Assembly (NCBI GenBank): GCA_903938935.1
Contig: CAJAFD010000028.1
Location: forward strand, 1 to 10,729
Source of the DNA: an uncultured Opitutia bacterium
GTDB taxonomy: Bacteria; Verrucomicrobiota; Verrucomicrobiia; Opitutales; Opitutaceae
Length of the DNA stretch: 10,729 bases
Direction: 5' to 3'
Of the stretch, positions 1 through 7,342 are shown one piece after another. Made by a program: the position numbers and the translations under genes. The notes beneath the pieces are model-generated. The model searched no databases and was not told the DNA's origin. It worked only from the letters and a program-made list of their open reading frames with translations. The stretch's first letter is position 1. Each line of letters starts with the position of its first letter.

Positions 1-116
1 CGGGAAGGTGCACCATGCACGTCGGGCGGCGCGCGAAGTTCAAACTCGTTCTGCGTGCGGGGGTTCAATTTTTAACCGAGACCGCGATCGGCGAGGTGCA
101 CGCGGCGGCGCCGGCG
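1..116. other. left-edge stretch with no supported gene
   Basis: This stretch lies beyond the rpsT terminator. I see no convincing coding frame. A minus-strand ATG at 14-16 could open a gene running off the left edge, but only five codons are visible, so it cannot be judged. A plus-strand frame open here runs straight through the rpsT terminator and antisense to rpsT, which argues against it being real. Confidence 0.4.
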
Positions 117-157
117 AAAAAAACAAAACCCCGCGGCCGGAAGGCACGCGGGGTTTT
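117..157 (-). terminator. intrinsic terminator of rpsT
   Basis: A perfect 11-bp stem (147-157 pairing with 125-135, arms CGCGGGGTTTT on the plus strand) closes an 11-nt loop. On the minus strand it is followed by a run of seven T (plus-strand A at 117-123). It sits about 40 bp past the rpsT stop codon. The tail is in the right place only for minus-strand transcription, so it ends the rpsT transcript. Confidence 0.92.
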
Positions 158-195
158 ATAAAAAAGAGGGAAAACGGGCAGACCGCCCGGTTAAC

Positions 196-456
196 TTACT
201 TGGCGAGCATGTATTTCGCGACGTGGGCCTTGGCGCGGCTGGCCGCGTTGCGGTGCACGACGCCGGACTTGATGGCTTTGTCCATCGCGGAAGCGTAGGA
301 AGCGCCGGCGGCTTTGGCGGTGACGAGATCTTTGGCGACCACGGCGGCGTCGAACTTCTTGCGCAGCGTCTTGATGGTGGTCTTGACGCCACGGTTACGG
401 GTCGTGAGGCGGGCGGCCTTGCGGGCGGCTTTGATAGCGGATTTGGTATTGGCCAT
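196..456 (-). CDS. rpsT: 30S ribosomal protein S20
   Basis: This encodes S20, a primary 16S rRNA-binding protein of the small ribosomal subunit. The 86-residue protein has the usual S20 length and hallmarks: an N-terminal MANTKSAIKAARKA segment, a highly basic helical first half, and the SGVVHRNAASRAKAHVAK block at about residues 64-81. The ATG at 454-456 gives the canonical MAN(T/I)KSA start. No Shine-Dalgarno sequence precedes it; the bases just upstream are CTCTCTAACGACC. It is the last gene of the minus-strand block and is followed by its own strong terminator. A leader of unknown length lies upstream. S20 is autoregulated in E. coli, but nothing here shows that directly. The identification is firm. 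Confidence 0.97.
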   Translation of the reverse strand: MANTKSAIKAARKAARLTTRNRGVKTTIKTLRKKFDAAVVAKDLVTAKAAGASYASAMDKAIKSGVVHRNAASRAKAHVAKYMLAK

Positions 457-799
457 GGTCGTTAGAGAGATTTAGCTGGTCAAAGACTCAAACGCCCGCC
501 GGAGAGTCAAGGGTTTTGTCGGGCGGGTCGTGGGTGTTGCCCTCTCGACGAGGACCAGCGGAGGGATTGAGGGCGGAAAAGAGGGAAGTGTTTGGCGGCG
601 GGCACGAAGGACCGACGATTTCAACGATTCGTAGGGATTGTGAATAGGCGCGCCGCGAGTGTCCAAAGCACTAAGGGTCAAAATCGTAACTGCTCGCGAG
701 CCATACGCACAATCCTGCACAAAGACACTCGGACATCCCGTCCTATTTTTACAGTTGCACCGGATTTAATGTAGCGGGCGAGTCACGATTTGAAAAAAT
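457..799. other. intergenic region between rnpB and rpsT, no gene seen
   Basis: This is about 340 bp between the rnpB 3' end and the rpsT start. Short open frames occur on both strands, but none has protein-like composition or a recognisable family. I found no tRNA T-loop or other known RNA signature. It must hold the rpsT promoter and leader. A minus-strand TTGACT (505-510) resembles a -35 box but has only a poor -10 match 17 bp on. Several 7-8 bp complementary blocks are present (635-642 with 708-715; 656-663 with 724-731; 615-621 with 681-687). Some of these are expected by chance at this length. Confidence 0.5.
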
Positions 800-1250
800 T
801 TAGCTTTGGGGCCGTTAAGCCGGATTCTGTGCCACGTCTTGCGACGCTTCGGCCGTCATTTCTCTCAACGTCCTTGCGGACGAGTCCCGCGCCCGGCACT
901 TGCCCGACGATGGGATGCGGCATACCCGTGACTATCGGACGGGCCGCCCAGTCACCTATTTTGCCTTGCACCGGAAGGGGTTTGTCATGCCGCCCGCCTC
1001 GCGGCGGACGCGGTGGGCTCTTACCCCACCTTTTCACCCTTACCGAGCGGTTGCCCGCCCGGCGGTATATTCTCTGTGACACTTTCCGTCAGCGCGCTTT
1101 GAGACGCACTGCCTGTGCTCGCGGTGAAGCTGGCACAGCATCCTGCCCTACGGTGTCCGGACTTTCCTCTCCAAATTTCAAAACGGACGCGGCGTTTAAC
1201 CGCGTCTTGGGATCAAAGAACTTGGAGCGACAGCCAGGCCCCAAAGCTAA
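800..1250 (-). ncRNA. rnpB: RNase P RNA, bacterial class A
   Basis: This is the catalytic RNA of RNase P, which matures the 5' ends of tRNAs. On the minus strand the conserved blocks occur in order: GAGGAAAGTCCGGAC (CR I), the CAGAGAAT-like CR II with GGTAAGGGTGAAA, GGTAAGAGCCCACCG (CR III), TGCAAGGCAAAATAGG (CR IV) and ACAGAATCCGGCTTA (CR V). The ends are set by a perfect 14-bp P1 helix: TTAGCTTTGGGGCC at the 5' end (plus 1237-1250) pairs with GGCCCCAAAGCTAA at the 3' end (plus 800-813), giving about 451 nt. A P3 arm (GACGCGG/CCGCGTC) and a P14 hairpin with a GCGA tetraloop are also visible. The L15 segment reads GGCATGACAAACCCC where E. coli has GGCACGGTAAACTCC, so the GGU motif that pairs with tRNA RCCA is absent. 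A T-rich run follows the 3' end (792-798). The 5' end overlaps the stop codon of the upstream zinc-ribbon gene. Confidence 0.96.
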
Positions 1251-1966
1251 GATTCCCAGTAAACGATACGTCCACAGTTCTCGCAAGTCGCGAGTTGGTT
1301 GGGTCCGGCGGGGCCTTTGCCGCGCGCGGCGGTCTCGACTTCGTTGGAAATTTTCAAATGGCAACCACAGCAGGTGCCACTGCTCGTGGCCACGATCACC
1401 GGTTGCGTGCGCACCGCGATGCGATCGTAGAGCCGCCGCGCAGGCTCGGTCACGGGCTCGCGCGCGAGATTAAAGGCCGCCTGCGCGTCCTTGAGCTCGG
1501 CCGTCAGGCTGACTTCGCGCTCGCGCAAGGTTTTGATCCGCGCTTCGTGGCCTGAGATGTTGGTCTTCAACACCGCTTCGGCGGCGGCAAATTTCTTCTT
1601 CGCCTCGTCGAGGCCGTACATCAATTCGAGTTCTTGACCCTCAAATTCGCCGATCTGCTTCAAGGTCGTCTCGATCTCGTGGCCGAGGGCCTGATATTCT
1701 TCGTTTTTGCGCACCGAGAGCTGTTGCGTGCGGTATTTGGCGAGTTTGGTCTCCGCCGAGCCGATTTCGGTCTCCAGCAGCTTCTTTTTGGTCTCGAGCT
1801 CGCGAATCTCGGTCCGGGCCGCCTCGATGGCCGCCTTTTCCGACGCGATCTTGGCTTCGACGGCCGCAACGTCGCGGGGCACGGCCTTCAGTTGAGCCTC
1901 AATACCCAGCTTTTTCGTGTCGCGATCTTGGAGAATGAGCAGCGTTTCGAGCAAAGGGCTGGGCAT
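1247..1966 (-). CDS. COG1579-type coiled-coil and C4 zinc-ribbon protein
   Basis: This 239-residue protein resembles the COG1579 / chlamydial CT398 family, whose proposed roles are nucleic-acid binding or scaffolding; no firm function is known to me. Residues about 20-170 are a long charged heptad-like coiled coil. The C-terminus carries a zinc ribbon with CxxC pairs at C199/C202 and C228/C231, ending GRIVYWES. The conserved NEEYQALGHEIE segment lies at about residues 90-101. The ATG at 1964-1966 gives the family's typical start (LLETLLILQDRD near the N-terminus). Longer in-frame starts would run into gyrB on the other strand. No clear Shine-Dalgarno sequence precedes it. Its TAG stop (1247-1249) lies inside the first bases of RNase P RNA, so the two may be co-transcribed. 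It is divergent from gyrB. Confidence 0.88.
   Translation of the reverse strand: MPSPLLETLLILQDRDTKKLGIEAQLKAVPRDVAAVEAKIASEKAAIEAARTEIRELETKKKLLETEIGSAETKLAKYRTQQLSVRKNEEYQALGHEIETTLKQIGEFEGQELELMYGLDEAKKKFAAAEAVLKTNISGHEARIKTLREREVSLTAELKDAQAAFNLAREPVTEPARRLYDRIAVRTQPVIVATSSGTCCGCHLKISNEVETAARGKGPAGPNQLATCENCGRIVYWES
1258..1286 (-). promoter_or_regulatory. candidate rnpB promoter inside the zinc-ribbon gene
   Basis: On the minus strand a TTGCGA (1281-1286) and a TTTACT (1258-1263) are separated by 17 bp, each matching the sigma-70 consensus at four of six positions. The -10 ends seven bases before the inferred mature 5' end of RNase P RNA at 1250. The elements lie within the last codons of the zinc-ribbon gene. 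The spacing and position are good, but the matches are moderate and the site is not proven. Confidence 0.4.
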
Positions 1967-2080
1967 GGACGAGGTTCTTGCCGGTACCCCCACCCCGGTC
2001 AAACGAAAGGTTTCTTTTAAACGCAAAGGATCGCCCTTCCCTCCCTCGTTTTTTCTCAAAAAAACCCTCGCGTATCCACC

Positions 2081-2108
2081 CTGATTCAAGAGAGAATTCT
2101 CCTTTAAT
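2081..2108 (+). promoter_or_regulatory. candidate gyrB promoter with internal palindrome
   Basis: TTTAAT (2103-2108) is a five-of-six match to a -10 box. A weak -35 (CTGATT, 2081-2086) lies 16 bp upstream. Transcription would start about 18 nt before the gyrB ATG. The spacer contains a perfect 10-bp palindrome, GAGAATTCTC (2092-2101), placed where an operator could act. This is a sequence-pattern call only, and the -35 match is poor. Confidence 0.27.
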
Positions 2109-2132
2109 TTTCCACCCTTCGTAAACCCTTTC

Positions 2133-4685
2133 ATGTCCGAACAATCCGACTCCGAACGCAACGTCACCAACCAGGCCGGCGCCGACGCCTACGACGCTTC
2201 CAAGCTCGGTAAACTCGAGGGCCTCGAAGCCGTCCGCAAAAAGCCCGGCATGTACATCGGCGGCACCGACGAGCGCGCCCTGCACCACTGCGTTTCTGAA
2301 GTCCTCGACAACTCCGTCGACGAACATCTCGCCAACTTCTGCTCGCGCATCGAGGTCAACATCCACGTCGACGGCTCCATCAGCATCCGCGACAACGGCC
2401 GCGGCATCCCTGTCGACATCCACCCGCAGTACGGCATCCCCGGCGTCGAGATGGTCCTTACCACGCTCCACTCCGGCGGCAAGTATGGCCAAGGCGGATA
2501 CAAATTCTCCGGCGGCACCCACGGCGTCGGCGCCAAATGCGTTAACGCTGTCTCCGAATGGTTCGAGGTCGAGGTCTCCCGCGGCGGCTCCGTCCACCAC
2601 ATGAAATTCGAGCGCGGCAAAACCGTGAAAAAACTCGAGGTCATCGGCAAAGCCAAGGGCACCGGCACCTACGTCAGCTTCAAACCCGACGCCGAGATCT
2701 TCAAAGAAACCACCGTCTTCGTCGCCGCCCGCATCGGCCAACGCCTCCGCGAACTCGCCTTCCTTAACTCCGGCCTCGAAATCATCTTCACCGACGAACG
2801 CCCCGCGGAACCCAAACCCGAACGCTACTTCTATAAAGACGGCGTCGAAGAATTCGTAAAACAAATCAACCAGGGCAAAACCCCGCTCCACCCCAAGCCC
2901 ATCCGCTTCGTCAAGGAAACCAAACTCCAACTCGACGACAAACCCGCCGAGATTCACTGCGAGGTCGTTCTCCAGTACAACGACACCTACAACGACCAAG
3001 TGATGTGTTACACCAACACCATTCACAACCCCGACGGCGGCACGCACCTCTCCGGCTTCCGCAGCGCCCTCACCCGCGCCATCAACCAGTACTCCAAGGC
3101 CAACAACCTCCTCAAAGAAAAAGACCCGCAGATCACCGGTGACGACGTCCGCGAAGGCCTCGCCGCCGTCATCTCGATCAAGCACAGCGACCCCAAGTTC
3201 GAATCCCAGACCAAGGTCAAACTCCTATCCCCCGAGGTCGAAAGCGTCGTCGGCTCCGTCACCTACGAGGGCTTGATGCAGTACTTCGAGACCAACCCGC
3301 CGATCGCCAAACGCATCGTCGATAAAGCCCTCAACGGCGCCCGCGCCCGCGAAGCCGCCCGCAAAGCCCGCGAAACCGTCCGCAAAGGCGCCCTCTCCGG
3401 CGGCGGCCTCCCCGGTAAACTCGCCGATTGCTCCGAGCGCGACCCCGCCCTCACCGAGCTGTACATCGTCGAAGGTGACTCCGCCGGCGGCTCCGCCAAA
3501 CAGGGCCGCGACCGCCGCTTCCAAGCCATCCTCCCGCTCCGCGGCAAACTCATCAACACCGAGAAGGCCCGTCTCGATAAGGTACTCGCCAACGAGGAAA
3601 TTCGCACCCTCATCACCGCCTGCGGCACCGGCATCGGCGAGGGCGACGAATCCGTCGGCGGCTTCAACGCCGCCAAGGCCCGTTACCATAAAATCATCAT
3701 CATGACGGATGCCGACGTCGACGGCTCCCACATCCGCACCCTGCTGCTCACGTTCCTTTATCGCCAGATGAAGGGCCTGATCGAGCGCGGCTACGTCTAC
3801 ATCGCCCAACCCCCGCTCTACAAAATCAAGCGCAAGAAACGCGAGCAATACGTCGACAACGACGAACAACTCAACCGCATCCTCCTCGAACTCGGCTCTG
3901 AAGACATCGTCCTCAGTCGCCTCACCGACGGCCACGTCTTCGCCCCTGCGCAGATCGAGCAGATCGTCGAAAACCTCGCCCTCCTCGAAAAATTCGGCAG
4001 CGGCGTGACTCGTTACGGTGCTTCGCTCCCGGAGTACCTCGACACCCAAGACGCCACCACGCGCGCCCTCCCCCGCTACGTCGCCCGCCTCCGCGAGGGC
4101 AACAAAGAGAGCCACCAATTCCTCCGCGACGAACACGCCCGCGCCGACTTCCTCAGCGCCCACAAGCTCAACGCCGATCTCACCGACCAAGTCGAGCCCC
4201 TCGCGCCCGATGCCGTCGCCGCGCCCGTGGAGAAAAAATCCTACGCCACCCAGAAACGCGTCACCATCCACGAAATCTTCGAGAGCACCGAGATGACTAA
4301 AATCCTCGTCACGCTCGCCAAGACCGGCCTCGACATCGCCACCGTCACCCCCACGGCCACGGCGCGCTACACCGTCACCGAGAATCTCGGCACGAAAAAC
4401 GAAAACAAAACCGAACTCTTCGGTCCCCTCGAAATCGTGACCCAGATCCGCGCCAACGGCCGCAAGGGCCTCAGCATCCAGCGCTACAAGGGTCTCGGTG
4501 AAATGAATCCGAAACAGCTCTTCGAGACGACGATGGACCCCGAGAAACGCCGCCTCCTCAAAGTCTCCATTGAAGACGCCGCCAAGGCCGACGCCCTCTT
4601 CACCCTCCTCATGGGCGACGAAGTCCCCCCGCGCCGCCAGTTCATCGAAGACAACGCCCTCAACGTCCAATTCCTCGACGTCTGA
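2133..4685 (+). CDS. gyrB: DNA gyrase subunit B
   Basis: This is the ATPase subunit of the type IIA topoisomerase that introduces negative supercoils; it acts with GyrA as A2B2. The 850-residue protein has the GHKL ATPase domain first: KKPGMYIGG (37-44), EVLDNSVDE with catalytic Glu56 and Mg-binding Asn60, DNGRGIP (87-93) and the ATP lid GGTHGVGAK (127-135). The transducer domain follows. The TOPRIM domain has EGDSAGGSAKQG (Glu447 metal ligand) and TDADVDG (Asp526, Asp528, Asp530). The tail has QRYKGLGEMNP (783-793). About 200 residues (roughly 572-775) separate the two TOPRIM halves, as in the long Gram-negative GyrB type; 850 residues is somewhat longer than the 804 of E. coli. The ATG at 2133 has no Shine-Dalgarno sequence. 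gyrA follows after 54 bp, so the two form an operon. Confidence 0.97.
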   Translation: MSEQSDSERNVTNQAGADAYDASKLGKLEGLEAVRKKPGMYIGGTDERALHHCVSEVLDNSVDEHLANFCSRIEVNIHVDGSISIRDNGRGIPVDIHPQYGIPGVEMVLTTLHSGGKYGQGGYKFSGGTHGVGAKCVNAVSEWFEVEVSRGGSVHHMKFERGKTVKKLEVIGKAKGTGTYVSFKPDAEIFKETTVFVAARIGQRLRELAFLNSGLEIIFTDERPAEPKPERYFYKDGVEEFVKQINQGKTPLHPKPIRFVKETKLQLDDKPAEIHCEVVLQYNDTYNDQVMCYTNTIHNPDGGTHLSGFRSALTRAINQYSKANNLLKEKDPQITGDDVREGLAAVISIKHSDPKFESQTKVKLLSPEVESVVGSVTYEGLMQYFETNPPIAKRIVDKALNGARAREAARKARETVRKGALSGGGLPGKLADCSERDPALTELYIVEGDSAGGSAKQGRDRRFQAILPLRGKLINTEKARLDKVLANEEIRTLITACGTGIGEGDESVGGFNAAKARYHKIIIMTDADVDGSHIRTLLLTFLYRQMKGLIERGYVYIAQPPLYKIKRKKREQYVDNDEQLNRILLELGSEDIVLSRLTDGHVFAPAQIEQIVENLALLEKFGSGVTRYGASLPEYLDTQDATTRALPRYVARLREGNKESHQFLRDEHARADFLSAHKLNADLTDQVEPLAPDAVAAPVEKKSYATQKRVTIHEIFESTEMTKILVTLAKTGLDIATVTPTATARYTVTENLGTKNENKTELFGPLEIVTQIRANGRKGLSIQRYKGLGEMNPKQLFETTMDPEKRRLLKVSIEDAAKADALFTLLMGDEVPPRRQFIEDNALNVQFLDV

Positions 4686-4739
4686 TCCGCGCCCGCATCG
4701 GCCACCATCTAACGTTTACCGCTCATCGCCCCTTCCTCT

Positions 4740-7250
4740 GTGTACACCGCCAACGAAAAACTCTCCTCGGCCAACATCACCGACATCATGCAGTCGGCCT
4801 ACATCGAGTACTCGATGTCGGTCATCATCTCGCGCGCCCTCCCCGACGCCCGCGATGGCCTGAAGCCCGTGCAACGCCGCGTCCTTTACGCGATGCTCCG
4901 CGAAGGTCTCCTCCATAACCGCTCCTTCGACAAATGCGCCGGCGTCGTCGGCGAAGTTCTTAAAAATTACCACCCGCACGGCGATTCCTCCGTGTACGAC
5001 ACGCTCGTCCGCATGGCCCAGCCTTGGGTCATGCGCTACCCGCTCATCGACCCGCAAGGCAACTTCGGCTCCGTGGACGGCGATCCACCCGCGGCGTACC
5101 GTTACACCGAGGCGCGCCTCAACGCGATCGCCGAAGACCTCCTTAAAGACATCGAGGAGGACACCGTGGACTTCGTACCCAATTACAAAGAATCCACGAC
5201 CGAGCCCACCGTGCTCCCGTCCGCCTTGCCGAATCTTTTGATGAACGGCTCGACCGGTATCGCCGTCGGCATGACGACCAACATCCCGCCGCATAACCTC
5301 GACGAGATCATCGACGCCACCTTCGCCATCATCGACAACCCTCGCATCTCCGTCGACGAACTCTGCGAGATCGTGCGCGGTCCCGACTATCCCACCGGCG
5401 GCATCATCTCCGGCCGCGACGGCATCCTCTCCTACTTGAAGACCGGCAAGGGCATCGTCCGCACCCGCGGCAAGGCCCACACCGAGGAACTCAAGGGCGG
5501 CATGGAGCAGATCGTCATCACCGAGATCCCCTACAACGTAAACCGCAACACCCTCGTCCTCCGCATCGCCGAACTCGTCAGCGAAAAAGAAATCGACGGC
5601 ATCCGCGACCTCCGCGACGAATCCGACGAAAACACCCGCATCGTCGTCGAGCTCAAACGCGGCGAACAGGCCAAGGTTGTCATCAACCAGCTGTTTCAAA
5701 AAACCGCCCTCGAATCCTCCTTCGGCGTCACGCTCCTGGCCCTCGACAAGAAGCGCCCGAAGCAGATGAACATCAAGGAACTCATCGAGTGCTACATCGA
5801 GCACCGCCGCGACGTCGTCACTCGCCGCACCAAGTTCCGCCTCAAAGAAGCCGAAGACCGCGCCCACATCCTCGAAGGCTACATCATCGCCCTCGATAAC
5901 CTCGACGACTTCGTCAAAATCATCCGCGCCTCCTCCAATCGCGAGGAAGCCAAACAACGCTTGATGGCGAAGTACCCGCTCTCCGAGCGCCAAACCGACG
6001 CCATCCTCGAGCTCCGCCTCTATCAACTCACCGGCCTGGAGCGCGGTAAGATCGAGGCCGAATACCTCGAGCTCATGAAGCTCATCGCGGAACTCCGCGC
6101 CATCCTCGAATCCGAGGCCGTGCTCATGGCCTTGATCAAAAAAGAACTCGGCGAGATGAAGGCGAAATACACCTCGCCCCGTCGCACCGAGATCATCGGC
6201 TCCGCCGGCGAATTCCGCATGGAAGACGTCATCCCCAACGAGGGCTGCGTCATCACCGTCTCCCACTTGGGTTTCATCAAGCGCACGCCGGTCGCCGACT
6301 ACCGCTCGCAGAAACGCGGCGGCAAGGGCGTCATCGGCGCCGAGACCTACGACGAGGATTTCGTGGAGAATCTCTTCACCGCCTCGACCCACGATTACAT
6401 CCTGTTCCTGACCAGCATCGGCCAATGCCATGCCAAAAAGGCCTACGATGTCCCCGAGGGCACGCGCACCGCGAAAGGCAAATCCGTCGCCAGCTTCCTC
6501 CGCCTCGCGGAGGGCGAAAAGATCGCCGCGATGATCTGCGTGAAAGACTTTGCCGAGGACCGCTTCCTCGTCATGGCCACCAAGAGCGGCGTCATTAAAA
6601 AGAGCTCCCTCGCCGATTACGCCAACTGCACCCGCGACGGCGGGCTTATCGGCATTAACCTCGCCGACAACGACACCGTCATCGGCACGGTCCTCACCAC
6701 CGGCAACGACGAACTCATCCTCGTCTCCCACCAAGGCCTCGCCGTCCGCTTCCGCGAACGCGATCCCGAGACGGGCGAGGAAAACTTCCGCGCCACCGGC
6801 CGCGCCACGGGCGGCGTCACGGGCATGCGCTTCAAGCTCGATAGCGACCACCTCGACGTCATCGAAGTCGTGGACCACACCGCCAAATTCCTCGTCGCCA
6901 GCGAAGCCGGTCTCGGCGTCCGCACGCGCTTCGAAGATTACCGCCTCATCAATCGCGGCGGTAGTGGCGTCTGGGCGATCGATCTGCCCGAAGACGGCTC
7001 GGTCAAACTCGCCGGCGCCCTCAGCGTCAAAGACACCGATGAAATCATGCTCCTCACCGCCAAGGGCCAGAGCGTGCGTTGTCCGGTCAATACGATCCGC
7101 GAAGTGAATCGCGGCGGCAAAGGCGTGAAACTCCTCACCCTCGCCCCCGGCGACAAACTCCTGAGCGTTGCACGCGTCGTCGAGAGCGCGGAAGAGCTCG
7201 AAGCCGCCGCCGGCGGTGAAGAGGAAACTCCGCCCGTCGCGACACCGTAA
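4740..7250 (+). CDS. gyrA: DNA gyrase subunit A
   Basis: This is the DNA-cleaving and rejoining subunit of gyrase. The 836-residue protein has the breakage-reunion domain with catalytic Tyr122 (RYTEARL). The quinolone-resistance region HPHGDSSVYDT keeps Ser83 and Asp87 as in susceptible E. coli. The C-terminal wrapping domain carries the GyrA-box QKRGGKG (524-530), which marks gyrase rather than topoisomerase IV. Degenerate blade motifs follow (ATGRATGG at 685-692, NRGGSG at 738-743, NRGGKG at 790-795). The protein ends in an acidic tail rich in Glu (815-829), as in GyrAs whose tail tunes supercoiling. The start is GTG at 4740. The next in-frame ATG would remove the conserved N-terminal helix, so GTG is preferred. 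No Shine-Dalgarno sequence is present. It is co-transcribed with gyrB and ends at a strong terminator. Confidence 0.97.
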   Translation: MYTANEKLSSANITDIMQSAYIEYSMSVIISRALPDARDGLKPVQRRVLYAMLREGLLHNRSFDKCAGVVGEVLKNYHPHGDSSVYDTLVRMAQPWVMRYPLIDPQGNFGSVDGDPPAAYRYTEARLNAIAEDLLKDIEEDTVDFVPNYKESTTEPTVLPSALPNLLMNGSTGIAVGMTTNIPPHNLDEIIDATFAIIDNPRISVDELCEIVRGPDYPTGGIISGRDGILSYLKTGKGIVRTRGKAHTEELKGGMEQIVITEIPYNVNRNTLVLRIAELVSEKEIDGIRDLRDESDENTRIVVELKRGEQAKVVINQLFQKTALESSFGVTLLALDKKRPKQMNIKELIECYIEHRRDVVTRRTKFRLKEAEDRAHILEGYIIALDNLDDFVKIIRASSNREEAKQRLMAKYPLSERQTDAILELRLYQLTGLERGKIEAEYLELMKLIAELRAILESEAVLMALIKKELGEMKAKYTSPRRTEIIGSAGEFRMEDVIPNEGCVITVSHLGFIKRTPVADYRSQKRGGKGVIGAETYDEDFVENLFTASTHDYILFLTSIGQCHAKKAYDVPEGTRTAKGKSVASFLRLAEGEKIAAMICVKDFAEDRFLVMATKSGVIKKSSLADYANCTRDGGLIGINLADNDTVIGTVLTTGNDELILVSHQGLAVRFRERDPETGEENFRATGRATGGVTGMRFKLDSDHLDVIEVVDHTAKFLVASEAGLGVRTRFEDYRLINRGGSGVWAIDLPEDGSVKLAGALSVKDTDEIMLLTAKGQSVRCPVNTIREVNRGGKGVKLLTLAPGDKLLSVARVVESAEELEAAAGGEEETPPVATP

Positions 7251-7294
7251 TCCTATCGCGAGACCACGCGGCGCACCTCGCTCCGCCCTCACAC

Positions 7295-7330
7295 AAGGCG
7301 CCGGCTCATCCCGGCGCCTTTTTTATTTTT
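7295..7330 (+). terminator. intrinsic terminator of the gyrBA operon
   Basis: A perfect 10-bp GC-rich stem, AAGGCGCCGG (7295-7304) with CCGGCGCCTT (7311-7320), closes a 6-nt loop. It is followed by TTTTATTTTT (7321-7330). It lies about 45 bp past the gyrA stop. The T tail suits plus-strand transcription. The convergent gene on the minus strand could reuse the hairpin but would lack a proper T tail. Confidence 0.93.
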
Positions 7331-7342
7331 AAGTCCGCCGAC

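Noticed and set aside
482..510. TTGACT as a -35 box for rpsT
   Set aside because: The hexamer 17 bp downstream (GTCTTT) is a poor -10, so the pair is too weak to annotate as a promoter.
472..720. 82-codon minus-strand frame upstream of rpsT
   Set aside because: Composition is irregular (Thr/Pro/Arg-rich), there is no recognisable domain and no conserved context, and it covers the region needed for the rpsT promoter and leader.
790..1473. Long plus-strand frame across the RNase P RNA and the end of the zinc-ribbon gene
   Set aside because: It is antisense to a well-supported structural RNA and a real gene, and its translation is Arg/Ser/Pro-rich with no protein-like pattern.
4740..5046. Possible quinolone-resistance change in GyrA
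   Set aside because: Ser83 and Asp87 are both present. Ser84 replaces the E. coli Ala84, but this alone is not a recognised resistance marker and is likely lineage variation.
4716..7292. An 858-codon open frame antisense to the whole of gyrA
   Set aside because: It mirrors gyrA codon for codon. GC-rich genes that avoid TTA, CTA and TCA leave the opposite strand free of stops. Its product is a low-complexity Gly/Asp/Glu/Val-rich string with no family match I can recognise. The same holds for long antisense frames over gyrB (1899-3185, 3225-4670) and corA (8019-9254).
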